A stretch of DNA of 64,000 bases, from the NCBI RefSeq assembly GCF_001718415.1, contig NZ_CP013378.1, forward strand, positions 1,922,001-1,986,000. The letters are read 5' to 3'. A program made the translations under genes and the position numbers. Positions 19,156 to 26,930 of the stretch are shown one piece after another. The notes under the pieces were generated by a model, which was not told the origin of the DNA, did not search any database, and was given only the letters and a program-made list of their open reading frames with translations. The DNA comes from Burkholderia pseudomultivorans (GTDB lineage: Bacteria; Pseudomonadota; Gammaproteobacteria; Burkholderiales; Burkholderiaceae). The first letter of the stretch is position 1. Every line of letters begins with the position of its first letter.

Positions 19156-19836
19156 TTGGATACGCTGCTTCATTTCGTCAACCTGGTCCTGCACATCGAC
19201 GCATTCCTCGGCGATTTCATCCGGCAGTACGGCGCGTGGGTTTACCTCGTGCTGTTCCTGATCGTGTTCTGCGAGACCGGGCTCGTCGTGTTCCCGTTCC
19301 TGCCCGGCGATTCGCTGCTGTTCATCGGCGGCGCGTTTGCCGCGTCCGGCGAAATGAGCGTCGGCGTGCTGATCGTGCTGCTGCTGGTGGCGGCGATCAG
19401 CGGCAACACGGTCAACTACCTGATCGGCCGCTGGATCGGCCCGAAGGTGTTCAATACGCATATTCCGGTGCTCGAGCGCTTCCTCGATCGCGCGGCGCTG
19501 CAGAAAACCCACACCTTCTACGACAAGCACGGCGGCAAGACGATCGTGCTCGCGCGCTTCATTCCGGTCGTGCGGACCTTCGCGCCGTTCGTGGCTGGCG
19601 CCTCGGCAATGAGCGCGACGCGCTTCCAGCTGTTCAACGTGCTCGGCGCGCTGCTGTGGGTGCTGCTGCTCGTGCTGCTCGGCTACTTCTTCGGCAACAT
19701 CCCGTTCATCCGCCAGTACCTGAACGTGATCGTGCTGGCTGGCATCGGCGCGGCGGTGGTGCCGGTCGCGATCGGCGCGCTGTGGAAACTGGTGCGCGGG
19801 CGGCAGGGCGGGACGCCGAAGGCGGGCGGGCGCTGA
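19156..19836 (+). CDS. DedA-family inner-membrane protein
   Basis: A 226-residue DedA/SNARE-associated (VTT domain) membrane protein. It has the core signature FCETGLVVFPFLPGDSLLF, then ISGNTVNYLIGRWIG, and the F-x-R-[FI]-x-P-x-x-R-T motif in ARFIPVVRTFAPFVAG. About five to six membrane segments are visible. DedA proteins are proposed lipid-carrier (undecaprenyl phosphate or phospholipid) flippases needed for proton-motive-force balance and cationic peptide resistance in Burkholderia. The start is taken as TTG 19156, with GAGG 9 bases before it; the frame is open back to 19066, but that part does not look like a DedA N-terminus. Confidence 0.88.
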   Translation: MDTLLHFVNLVLHIDAFLGDFIRQYGAWVYLVLFLIVFCETGLVVFPFLPGDSLLFIGGAFAASGEMSVGVLIVLLLVAAISGNTVNYLIGRWIGPKVFNTHIPVLERFLDRAALQKTHTFYDKHGGKTIVLARFIPVVRTFAPFVAGASAMSATRFQLFNVLGALLWVLLLVLLGYFFGNIPFIRQYLNVIVLAGIGAAVVPVAIGALWKLVRGRQGGTPKAGGR

Positions 19837-19866
19837 GCCGACGCTTTATCCGTGCTTCGCAATGAA

Positions 19867-19900
19867 AGCGTGGCAGCCCAGGGCTGCCACGCTTTTTTTT
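19867..19900 (+). terminator. Intrinsic terminator after the DedA gene
   Basis: The stem AGCGTGGCAGCC / GGCTGCCACGCT with a 3-base loop (CAG) is followed by a long T-run. Confidence 0.92.
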
Positions 19901-19928
19901 CATCCGTGCCGTTCGGCTGCCGTGCCCG

Positions 19929-20741
19929 TCAGGTATTGCGATGGGAGATCGGCGTTTCGGGCGTCGGGTAGCCGGCCTCGCGGAACGTCTCCAGGATCAC
20001 GCGATTGGTGTCGCAGTAGACCTGCCAGTAGTTCTCGGGTTGCGTCGACGGGCGCACGAACAACAGCGGGCCTTCCGGCGTGAACTGCAGCACGCCGACG
20101 TCGGGCGCCGGCACCTTCATCACGTTCGGGATCAACTGGATCTGCGTCTTCAGGCGGTTGATCGCGTCGGCGGCGTCGACGCTGTTCGCGATCTTCGCGG
20201 TCAGGTCGACGCGGCGGTGCGGCGTCGCGCTGTAGTTGGCGATGTTGTCCGAGAAGATCTTGTTGTTGCCGACGATCGTCACGACGTTGTCGGCGGTGAT
20301 GATCGTCGTGCCGAACAGGCCGAGCTCCTTCACCGTGCCGGTGACGCCGCCCGCGCTGATCACGTCGCCGATCTTGAACGGACGCAGCACCTGCATGAAC
20401 ACGCCGGCGGCGAAATGCGCGAGCAGACCGCCCCAGGCCGTGCCGATCGCGAGGCCGAGACCGGCGAGCAGTGCGGCGAACGACGTGGTCTGTACGCCGA
20501 AAAGCTGCAGGATCGCGAGGATCAGCAGGATCGTCAGCAGCACGCTGACGACCGAGGTCAGGTAATCCGCGAGCGTCGGGTCGACCTTGCCGCTGCGGCG
20601 CACGACCTTGCCGAGCAGGCGCGTGCCGATGCGGATCGCCCAGCGGCCGATGAACCATAGTGCGATCGCGGCGAGGAGGTTGAGGGCGAGGTCGAGGCCG
20701 CGGGTCATCAGGAATTGTTGGGCGGTGGCGAGGTTTGGCAT
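19929..20741 (-). CDS. Small mechanosensitive channel, MscS family
   Basis: A 270-residue MscS-type channel, close to E. coli MscS (286). Three N-terminal membrane helices are visible (ALNLLAAIALWFIGRWAI; SVVSVLLTILLILAILQLF; a Gly/Ala-rich pore helix around FAALLAGLGLAIGTAWGGLLAHFAAG). The beta domain starts at VLRPFKIGDVISAGG and contains NNKIFSDNIANYS. It opens on membrane tension to release solutes in osmotic down-shock. The N-terminus lacks the periplasmic extension of larger MscK-type channels. Confidence 0.93.
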   Translation of the reverse strand: MPNLATAQQFLMTRGLDLALNLLAAIALWFIGRWAIRIGTRLLGKVVRRSGKVDPTLADYLTSVVSVLLTILLILAILQLFGVQTTSFAALLAGLGLAIGTAWGGLLAHFAAGVFMQVLRPFKIGDVISAGGVTGTVKELGLFGTTIITADNVVTIVGNNKIFSDNIANYSATPHRRVDLTAKIANSVDAADAINRLKTQIQLIPNVMKVPAPDVGVLQFTPEGPLLFVRPSTQPENYWQVYCDTNRVILETFREAGYPTPETPISHRNT

Positions 20742-21026
20742 GGGGGCTCCGTGGCGGGTTGAAGGGCGGCCGGTGGCCGATTTTGAATCGGACGGTTATA
20801 ACCGAAGAAATGGCGATCGAAAATGAAAGAGTGTTAAAGCGGCAGGACAGCGCGATAGTGGCGCGGGCTTTGCCTGCATGAATGCCGAACCGCCGAAACA
20901 CGCGAATTGCCGGACTGCTTTCCGGATAGCTGGGTGAATTATTCTATGAATCGTGCGCGTTTTTGGTACGGCATGTTCGATAATGCAGCCCGAAAGCGTC
21001 TTTGACCGAAGCGATACTTCTTTACC
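20742..21026. other. Spacer between the MscS gene and the capsule SDR gene
   Basis: About 285 bp with no gene that I can support. Composition drops in GC towards 21000, marking the left edge of the capsule locus. Confidence 0.4.
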
Positions 21027-21809
21027 ATGTCCACACAAAAAAACGGGGTTCCGCGTTGCGTGTTGATCACCGGCGCAACGGGCGGCATCGGTTCCGCCCT
21101 CGCGCAGGAATACGCGCAGGCCGGCACGGCCGTGCTGATTCTGCACGGCCGAAACAGCACGTTGCTGCAGAAACTGAGCGACGCCTGCACCGCGCTGGGC
21201 GCGCGGGTCGTCACTGCGACCTTCGACGTTCGCGACCACGACACGCTGCGCAACTGGATCACGGAGATGAGCGCGACCGAAGCGCCCGATCTCGTGATTG
21301 CCAATGCGGGCGTCAATATCAACACCGGTCCGCAGCATCAGGGCGAAGAGTGGGAAGACATGCACCGCCTGCTGGACGTGAACGTGAAGGCCAGCCTGGC
21401 CACCGCGCATGCGGCGATGCCCGCGATGCGCGCGCGCCGCAGTGGGCAGATCGCGCTGATCAGCTCGCTGGCCGCGTGGCGCGGATTACCCGAGACGCCG
21501 AGCTACAGCGCGAGCAAGGCCGCGGTGAAGGCGTACGGCGAAGCGATGCGCGACGGGCTGGCGGCGGAGGGCGTCAAGGTCAACGTCGTGATGCCCGGCT
21601 ACGTCGAATCGCAGATGTGCTTCGACATGCCCGGCCCGAAGCCGTTTCTGTGGAAAGCGCCGAAGGCGGCGCGCGTGATCCGTCTCGGTCTGCGCGCCAA
21701 CCGTGCGCGAATCAGCTTTCCCTTCCCGCTGAATCTGGGGTGTTTCCTGCTGGCAGGAATACATCCCGCTGTGTCCGGCTGGTTCCTGAGCCGGCTGGGT
21801 TACGAGTAA
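21027..21809 (+). CDS. wcbP: Short-chain dehydrogenase/reductase of the capsule locus (WcbP-like)
   Basis: A 260-residue classical SDR. The cofactor motif TGATGGIG lies at residues 15-22, the NAG motif near residue 91 (IANAGVN), the catalytic serine in LISSLAAW, and the YSASK motif with Tyr near residue 160. A hydrophobic C-terminal tail (FPFPLNLGCFLLAGIHP) may bind membrane. In Burkholderia pseudomallei an SDR called WcbP belongs to the capsule I locus, and this gene holds an equivalent place. Its general layout also fits reductases of 3-keto-sphingoid bases, which would suit the WcbR/WcbT pair at the far end of the locus; that link is inference. It converges on the next gene with a 98-bp overlap. 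Confidence 0.82.
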   Translation: MSTQKNGVPRCVLITGATGGIGSALAQEYAQAGTAVLILHGRNSTLLQKLSDACTALGARVVTATFDVRDHDTLRNWITEMSATEAPDLVIANAGVNINTGPQHQGEEWEDMHRLLDVNVKASLATAHAAMPAMRARRSGQIALISSLAAWRGLPETPSYSASKAAVKAYGEAMRDGLAAEGVKVNVVMPGYVESQMCFDMPGPKPFLWKAPKAARVIRLGLRANRARISFPFPLNLGCFLLAGIHPAVSGWFLSRLGYE

Positions 21810-22887
21810 GCGCGATTTGCGCGGGCGCGTTGCGGAGGACGTCGATCGTCGGCGCCGGTTCGGCCGACGGGTGCAGCAGCAGTTCCTGCGCGGCGACCCG
21901 CAGCGCGTGAAGCCGGGCCGGGTCCCCTGCCAGCGCGCATAGCGCTTCCACCCAGCTTTGCGGATCGTTGTCGAGCAGCAGCCCGTTTTCGCCGTGCCGG
22001 ATCACTTCCTGATACGGGCCCGGCGCGGCATACAGCCCAACGGCCCGGCAGCGGGCGATGTCGTAGGCCTTCACGTGCGAGCGTGCCGCATTGAACGTCG
22101 AAGGCAGCAGCGGCGCGAGGCCGATATGGCCGTCGAGGAGGCGGCAGTGGCCGCGATAATTGGCCCAGCCCATCGGATGCACGACGCGCGTGCGCGGCAG
22201 GTTCCGGTAAAGCGCATTCACGGCGTGCGCGCCGATCAACTCGAAATGGACGTTCGGACAGCGTGCAAGCACTTGCGCGACGATCGGCTGCAGCCACGCG
22301 ATCTCTGCTTCGTGCGCGGCGCTGCCGTGATAGAAGACAAGGATCGGCGCTTCCGGCAACGCATTGCGCACCCGTAGTCTGCGTGCATCTTCCAGCAGCG
22401 TGCGCGGCGCGACAAGCTGCGCCGCTCGTTCCGGATAGCGGTCGCGCAGCGCCTGCGTGGAAAACCAGTATTCCGTGGCCAGTTCACGGATGTCCGTCGT
22501 ATGCGCGTGGCAGTATTTGCGCAGCTTTTTCACATACGGGCGCGGCAGCCCGGCCCACGCGCGCGGATGCAGCAGGTCGTCGTCCATGAAATACACGACG
22601 CGCGACAACTGCGCACGATGGAGGCGCAGCGCGCGCGCCCATTTGGCGTTCAGATAACGAATGATCACGACGGCCGTACCTGGCGCGAGATCGCCGGGCT
22701 GTGGCAGTGCGGTATCCAGGTTCTTGTAGACGACCGGCAGCCCCTGCTCCTGCAGACGCGGGAGCACGTAATAGTCGGTGGACGGGTTGTCGCCCTGATG
22801 CAGAACCAGCCAGCGCTGCACGGCCGTGTTGTGGCGAAGGTGAGACGGACCGTGCGCCGGTTTTCGGTATAGGAGCCTGCGCAACAT
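21712..22887 (-). CDS. Glycosyltransferase, GT4/GT-B like
   Basis: A 391-residue protein of the GT-B type with a CgeB/GT group 1-like C-terminal half. Features include VVYFMDDDLLHPRAW (an acidic loop), YHGSAAHEAEIAWLQPIVAQVL at the start of the nucleotide-binding half, and SHVKAYDIARCRAVGLY followed by the HGENGLLLDNDPQSWVEAL sugar-nucleotide site. It probably adds one sugar in the cytoplasm during capsule chain synthesis; donor and acceptor are unknown. The 3' end overlaps the convergent SDR gene by 98 bp, which is unusual and may give antisense interference. Its 5' end faces kpsC across a 0.4-0.6 kb control region. Confidence 0.8.
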   Translation of the reverse strand: MLRRLLYRKPAHGPSHLRHNTAVQRWLVLHQGDNPSTDYYVLPRLQEQGLPVVYKNLDTALPQPGDLAPGTAVVIIRYLNAKWARALRLHRAQLSRVVYFMDDDLLHPRAWAGLPRPYVKKLRKYCHAHTTDIRELATEYWFSTQALRDRYPERAAQLVAPRTLLEDARRLRVRNALPEAPILVFYHGSAAHEAEIAWLQPIVAQVLARCPNVHFELIGAHAVNALYRNLPRTRVVHPMGWANYRGHCRLLDGHIGLAPLLPSTFNAARSHVKAYDIARCRAVGLYAAPGPYQEVIRHGENGLLLDNDPQSWVEALCALAGDPARLHALRVAAQELLLHPSAEPAPTIDVLRNAPAQIALTRNPAGSGTSRTQRDVFLPAGNTPDSAGRES

Positions 22888-23475
22888 AAGTGCGTTTAAA
22901 TTCGTGTGGTTGGTCGATGCGCGTCAGCGTGACCCATGCGAGCGTGCCTCGACATGAGTGGCGACTTTGTCTTGTTATTCCGTCAAGCCGGTGATTCTAA
23001 AGAGGTTTGATTGCCAGAGCGTAATGGTCGTTGCAGAATTATATAGGGTCATGCAGGTAATCATTGGGATGCGAGAGTCCGGCGGATATTCACCGGACTC
23101 TCGCATCCGATGTTCGAACTATACGACAGCGATGCGCGCGGAAGTAAATCGACGCCAAAAGGATTTGACGCGCGGCATATTAAAGTGCCGTGCGGTACCG
23201 GCAACGCGGGGGCGGCCGGTGGAAGAAGTACAATGCGATTTTGGCCGCGGAGAGCGGGATTTCCGCGGCGATTTGCGTGAATTGTGTCGTGCAGGCAAGG
23301 TCTCGGCTACGGTCGTCTGCCTGCGCCAACCGATGGTCGACTGCTCGTCCGGCATGAAGAAGCGGGCGGGTTCACCGATATCCCTTTTATCCTGGCCTCG
23401 CAGGAAATACCGCAGCCGCCGGCAATTGTCCGGCGGCGTGCAGGCTTGCGGCCTGATTTGTCGAGGCTCACGTCT
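22888..23475. other. Divergent control region between the GT4 gene and kpsC
   Basis: AT-richer sequence of roughly 400-590 bp, depending on the kpsC start. It contains a 16-bp stem hairpin (listed separately) and must hold the promoters of two divergent units. No protein gene is supported here unless kpsC starts early at GTG 23284. Confidence 0.5.
23067..23108. repeat. Perfect 16-bp inverted repeat in the capsule control region
   Basis: GGATGCGAGAGTCCGG (23067-23082) is exactly complementary to CCGGACTCTCGCATCC (23093-23108), with a 10-base loop. There is no T-run, so it is not an ordinary terminator. It would form a strong RNA stem in a kpsC leader, or be a DNA site. Confidence 0.85.
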
Positions 23476-25530
23476 TTGACCGATTTTTCTGTTCGCCAGA
23501 GCGAAGTTGCCGCGCCGGTGCTTCGGGATGCGCCCGCGGGCGCGCTGCCCTATGCGTATACGCTGGCGCCCGGCGTGAATCGCATTCCGACGCTTGCCGC
23601 GCTGCTCGACGATTTCCAGCTTCATTACCGGCCGATGGGACGGCCGGCCGAGGGCGCGGGCGTGCTGGCATGGGGGCGGCGCCGGAGTGCGCTCGCCGCG
23701 CAGCGCTATGCGGCGAAGCACGGCCTCGCGGTCTATCACATCGAAGACGGTTTTCTGCGTTCCGTCGGGCTCGGCAAGGACGATCCGCCGCTCGCAATCA
23801 TTTTCGACGACACCGGGCTTTATCTCGACGCGAGCCAGCCTTCGAGGCTCGAATCGCTGATCGCGCAACCGTTGCGCGACGATCAGGTGGCGCGCGCCCG
23901 TGCGCTGGCCCAGGCGTGGCGCGACGGCCGCGTGTCCAAGTACAACCATAGTCGCGACCTCGACAGGGCGCTGCCCGATGGCTGTGTATTGGTTGTGGAC
24001 CAGACGCGCGGCGACGCGTCGATTTCCTGTGGCCTCGCCGATGCGTCCAGCTTCCAGCGCATGCTGGAGGCCGCGCTGCGCGACCATCCCGAGCGCACGA
24101 TACTGCTCAAGGTCCATCCCGACGTCGTGTCCGGCCGCAAGCAAGGCCACTTCGATCTCGACGCGGTGCGCGCGATGCCGCGCGTGCAGGTGCTCGACGA
24201 CGACGCGCATCCGGCCAGCGTGCTGCCGCGGGTGCACGAAGTCTATACGGTCACGTCGCAGCTCGGTTTCGAGGCGCTGATGTGGGGACTGCCGGTGCGC
24301 GTGTTCGGCATGCCGTTCTATGCGGGCTGGGGGTTGACACAGGATGCGTTGCCCGCGCCCGCGCGACGCGGGGCGGCCACGCTGGAGCAACTGGTCCATG
24401 CGGCGCTGATCGATTACTGCCGCTATGTCGATCCGGAAACCGGCAAGCGCTGCGAGGTTGAAACGGTGGTCGCGTGGCTGGCGTTGCAACGCCGGATGCG
24501 TCAGCGATTCGCCGTCGACATCGATGCGCTCGGGTTTTCAGGCTGGAAGAAGGACTACGTGCGTCAGTTCTTCGGCGGCAGCGCAGTGCGGTTTCGCTGG
24601 CGCGTGCCGCGTACGCGCAACGGGGCCGTTGCGACGTGGGGACGCAAGCTCGACGACCGGCTCGCGCCCGTCTTGCCTGCTACCTGCAAGGTCATCCGCG
24701 TCGAGGACGGTTTCATCCGCTCGGTCGGCCTCGGCGCGGATCTGACTCGCCCGCTGTCATGGGTGCAGGACGACATCGGCATCTATTACGACGCCACGCG
24801 GCCGTCCCGGCTGGAAACGCTGCTTGCGGGCGCGACATTCTCCGACGAACTGGTCGAGCGCGCAGCCAGTCTGCGCCGCGCCATCTGCGACGCGGGCATT
24901 ACCAAGTACAACCTCGCGGGCCGCGCGAACTGGAGCCGCCCGCACGGCAGGCGCGTGATTCTGGTGCCCGGACAGGTCGAGACCGATGCGTCGATCCGGT
25001 TCGGCGCGTCCGCCATTCGCAGCAATATGGATCTGCTGAAAGCCGTGCGAGCCGCCAATCCCGATGCATATCTGCTGTACAAGCCGCATCCGGACGTGAT
25101 GGCCGGCCTGCGCAAGGTCGGGCGCGGAGAGGGCGATGCGGCGCAGTGGTGCGACGAGACGATCGGCGCGGTGTCGTTTCACGAACTGCTCGGCAGCGTG
25201 GACGAAGTGCATGTGCTGACGTCGCTGGCCGGATTCGAGGCGCTGATGCGCGGCGTGAAGGTCGTGACCTACGGGCAGCCGTTCTATGCGGGCTGGGGCG
25301 TGACGCACGATGCCGGCTTGACGGACGCGGTGCGCCGGCGACGCGCACGCGTGCTGAAGCTCGACGAACTGGTGGCTGCCGCGCTGATTCTGTATCCCAC
25401 GTACGTGAGCCGCACGACGCGGCGATTCACCACGCCGGAGCGCGCATTGCGGGAACTGGTCGAATGGCGTGCTACGCCGCAGGTGCCGCGCTGGCGGCAC
25501 TGGGTTGCACGTCTGTTTCGTGAGGCGTAG
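23476..25530 (+). CDS. kpsC: KpsC-type capsule Kdo transferase (WcbA)
   Basis: A dual-domain retaining beta-Kdo transferase that builds, with KpsS, the poly-Kdo linker on lyso-phosphatidylglycerol anchoring group-2 capsules. Two homologous halves are clear: VYHIEDGFLRSVGLG near residue 87 and VIRVEDGFIRSVGLG near residue 405, each followed by a PSRLE(S/T)L segment, DQTRGDAS or VETDASI, KVHPDV or KPHPDVM, and FYAGWG. About 684 residues from TTG 23476, which has GAGG 9 bases upstream; E. coli KpsC has 675. A longer frame starts at GTG 23284 (748 residues) without a clear ribosome site, so the start is uncertain. The 3' end overlaps convergent kpsS by 59 bp. Confidence 0.93.
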   Translation: MTDFSVRQSEVAAPVLRDAPAGALPYAYTLAPGVNRIPTLAALLDDFQLHYRPMGRPAEGAGVLAWGRRRSALAAQRYAAKHGLAVYHIEDGFLRSVGLGKDDPPLAIIFDDTGLYLDASQPSRLESLIAQPLRDDQVARARALAQAWRDGRVSKYNHSRDLDRALPDGCVLVVDQTRGDASISCGLADASSFQRMLEAALRDHPERTILLKVHPDVVSGRKQGHFDLDAVRAMPRVQVLDDDAHPASVLPRVHEVYTVTSQLGFEALMWGLPVRVFGMPFYAGWGLTQDALPAPARRGAATLEQLVHAALIDYCRYVDPETGKRCEVETVVAWLALQRRMRQRFAVDIDALGFSGWKKDYVRQFFGGSAVRFRWRVPRTRNGAVATWGRKLDDRLAPVLPATCKVIRVEDGFIRSVGLGADLTRPLSWVQDDIGIYYDATRPSRLETLLAGATFSDELVERAASLRRAICDAGITKYNLAGRANWSRPHGRRVILVPGQVETDASIRFGASAIRSNMDLLKAVRAANPDAYLLYKPHPDVMAGLRKVGRGEGDAAQWCDETIGAVSFHELLGSVDEVHVLTSLAGFEALMRGVKVVTYGQPFYAGWGVTHDAGLTDAVRRRRARVLKLDELVAAALILYPTYVSRTTRRFTTPERALRELVEWRATPQVPRWRHWVARLFREA

Positions 25531-26860
25531 CGACGGGGCCCCGGCCTGCTGCCGGTTCGATGCCGCTGCCGCGCAACGAACCGAAGATCGGCACGTTCGA
25601 GCGCAGCGCGCGCTCGAGCCGCGGCGGCGGATCGACGAAGGCGCCATGACCGTTGACCTCGTCGTTCAGCACGCGGCGCACGATTTCCGTGCAGGCGGCG
25701 TCGCGGCCCGCACGGTTGTAGAACGATCCGTGTACCTGGACGGTGGCGGCGATCGCCGCGACGAAATCCCTGAGCAACGGCTTGTTGACGCGCTCGGGCT
25801 TGGTCCAGAACGTTTCCAGCGAGCCCTGATGCGTGAGCCCCGCGATGTCGTACATCGCCATGCCCAGCACTTTCACCGGGCAATTGGCGCGCAACGCATG
25901 CAGCCCCACGGTCGAATTGACCGTGATTACACCCTGGCTGTGTTTAATCGTGCGCTTCAGGTCGCAATCCGTAACGGCGATGACGCGCGACGCGACGTCG
26001 TAGCGTTTGGCCGTGCGTGCGACGAATTTCTCCCAGCGTTCCATCCCGTTGTCGAGCGGATGCAACTTGATGATCAGCGATCCGTCCTGCGGCGTATGTT
26101 TCGCGAAGGACGCGATGACCTCCTCGATCACCTGGCGCTGGTCGGTGTAGGCGGAGTTCGCGCGTAACTGGTAGTCCGCCTGCATCTGCAGCGCGAGCAT
26201 CCAGTAGCGGGCGTTGGAGTGGCGCAGCACGTCGGCGGCCGCAACCCGCGCGGGTTCGTACAGGCGTTGCGCAACCATGCGCGGCAGCCAGCGCAGATAG
26301 TCCAGCAGCGGGAGATAGTACTTGTCGGTCCGGTAGAGCGGGAAGAAGTAAGGCACCAGCGAGGTCAGCAGGTTGTAGAGCACCTCGTTGAACGCTTCCT
26401 GCCCGAACGTATGCGAGTAGTGCGCGGTGTCCTGCTTGAACGGCCCGACGCGGCGGGCGATCGCGCGGATCTCCTTCGGGTCGGTCGGGAAGTGGGACAG
26501 CGTGCCCATTCCGCCGCGCTCCAGTGTCAGCCAGTCGGGGCGCAGATAGCCGAATTCGATCGAAAACGTGCGAATGCCGAGCGATTCGGCGATTTCGCGC
26601 GCGACCGCGTGATACGGCAAGCGGTCGGCGTAGTAGAAAATGTCGGTGATTTCGTGGCGAATCAGGTAATCGCGCAAAAAATCGGCCCAGCGACTGAAGC
26701 GGCCGCGATAGTTGACCGCACCGCGTTTGCGCCAATAAGCCCAGTCCCCCAGGGAAAAATTGATCCGATGCGTGCGTACCTGTGCTGCATCGAAATGGTC
26801 GCTCAACTGACGCCAGAAAAGCGAGGGTGGCCCCTGGAGAAATAGGATTGCTCGGTGCAT
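25472..26860 (-). CDS. kpsS: KpsS-type capsule Kdo transferase (WcbO)
   Basis: A 462-residue KpsS homologue. The start AILFLQGPPSLFWRQLSDHF and the segments WAYWRKRGAVNYRGRFSRW, DIFYYADRLPYHAVA and SIEFGYLRPDWLTLE are typical. The C-terminal half carries IIKLHPLDNG and VNSTVGLHAL, common to the KpsC/KpsS Kdo-transferase group. KpsS adds the first Kdo to phosphatidylglycerol, and KpsC extends it. The C-terminal 60 residues are Pro/Ala-rich and probably unstructured; they lie over the kpsC end. It is divergent from the GT2 gene with only 70 bp between starts. Confidence 0.94.
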   Translation of the reverse strand: MHRAILFLQGPPSLFWRQLSDHFDAAQVRTHRINFSLGDWAYWRKRGAVNYRGRFSRWADFLRDYLIRHEITDIFYYADRLPYHAVAREIAESLGIRTFSIEFGYLRPDWLTLERGGMGTLSHFPTDPKEIRAIARRVGPFKQDTAHYSHTFGQEAFNEVLYNLLTSLVPYFFPLYRTDKYYLPLLDYLRWLPRMVAQRLYEPARVAAADVLRHSNARYWMLALQMQADYQLRANSAYTDQRQVIEEVIASFAKHTPQDGSLIIKLHPLDNGMERWEKFVARTAKRYDVASRVIAVTDCDLKRTIKHSQGVITVNSTVGLHALRANCPVKVLGMAMYDIAGLTHQGSLETFWTKPERVNKPLLRDFVAAIAATVQVHGSFYNRAGRDAACTEIVRRVLNDEVNGHGAFVDPPPRLERALRSNVPIFGSLRGSGIEPAAGRGPVATPHETDVQPSAASAAPAA

Positions 26861-26904
26861 GACGGGTACTTTTAGGTTTTTCTAGTCTTCCTCAGGGGGT
26901 GAAT

Positions 26905-26910
26905 TATAAT
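26905..26910 (+). promoter_or_regulatory. Candidate -10 box upstream of the GT2 gene
   Basis: A perfect TATAAT in the 70-bp divergent gap between kpsS and the GT2 gene. No good -35 box stands 17 bases before it, and the leader to ATG 26931 would be short. Confidence 0.35.
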
Positions 26911-26930
26911 CGCGGATCCTATGTTGCGTC

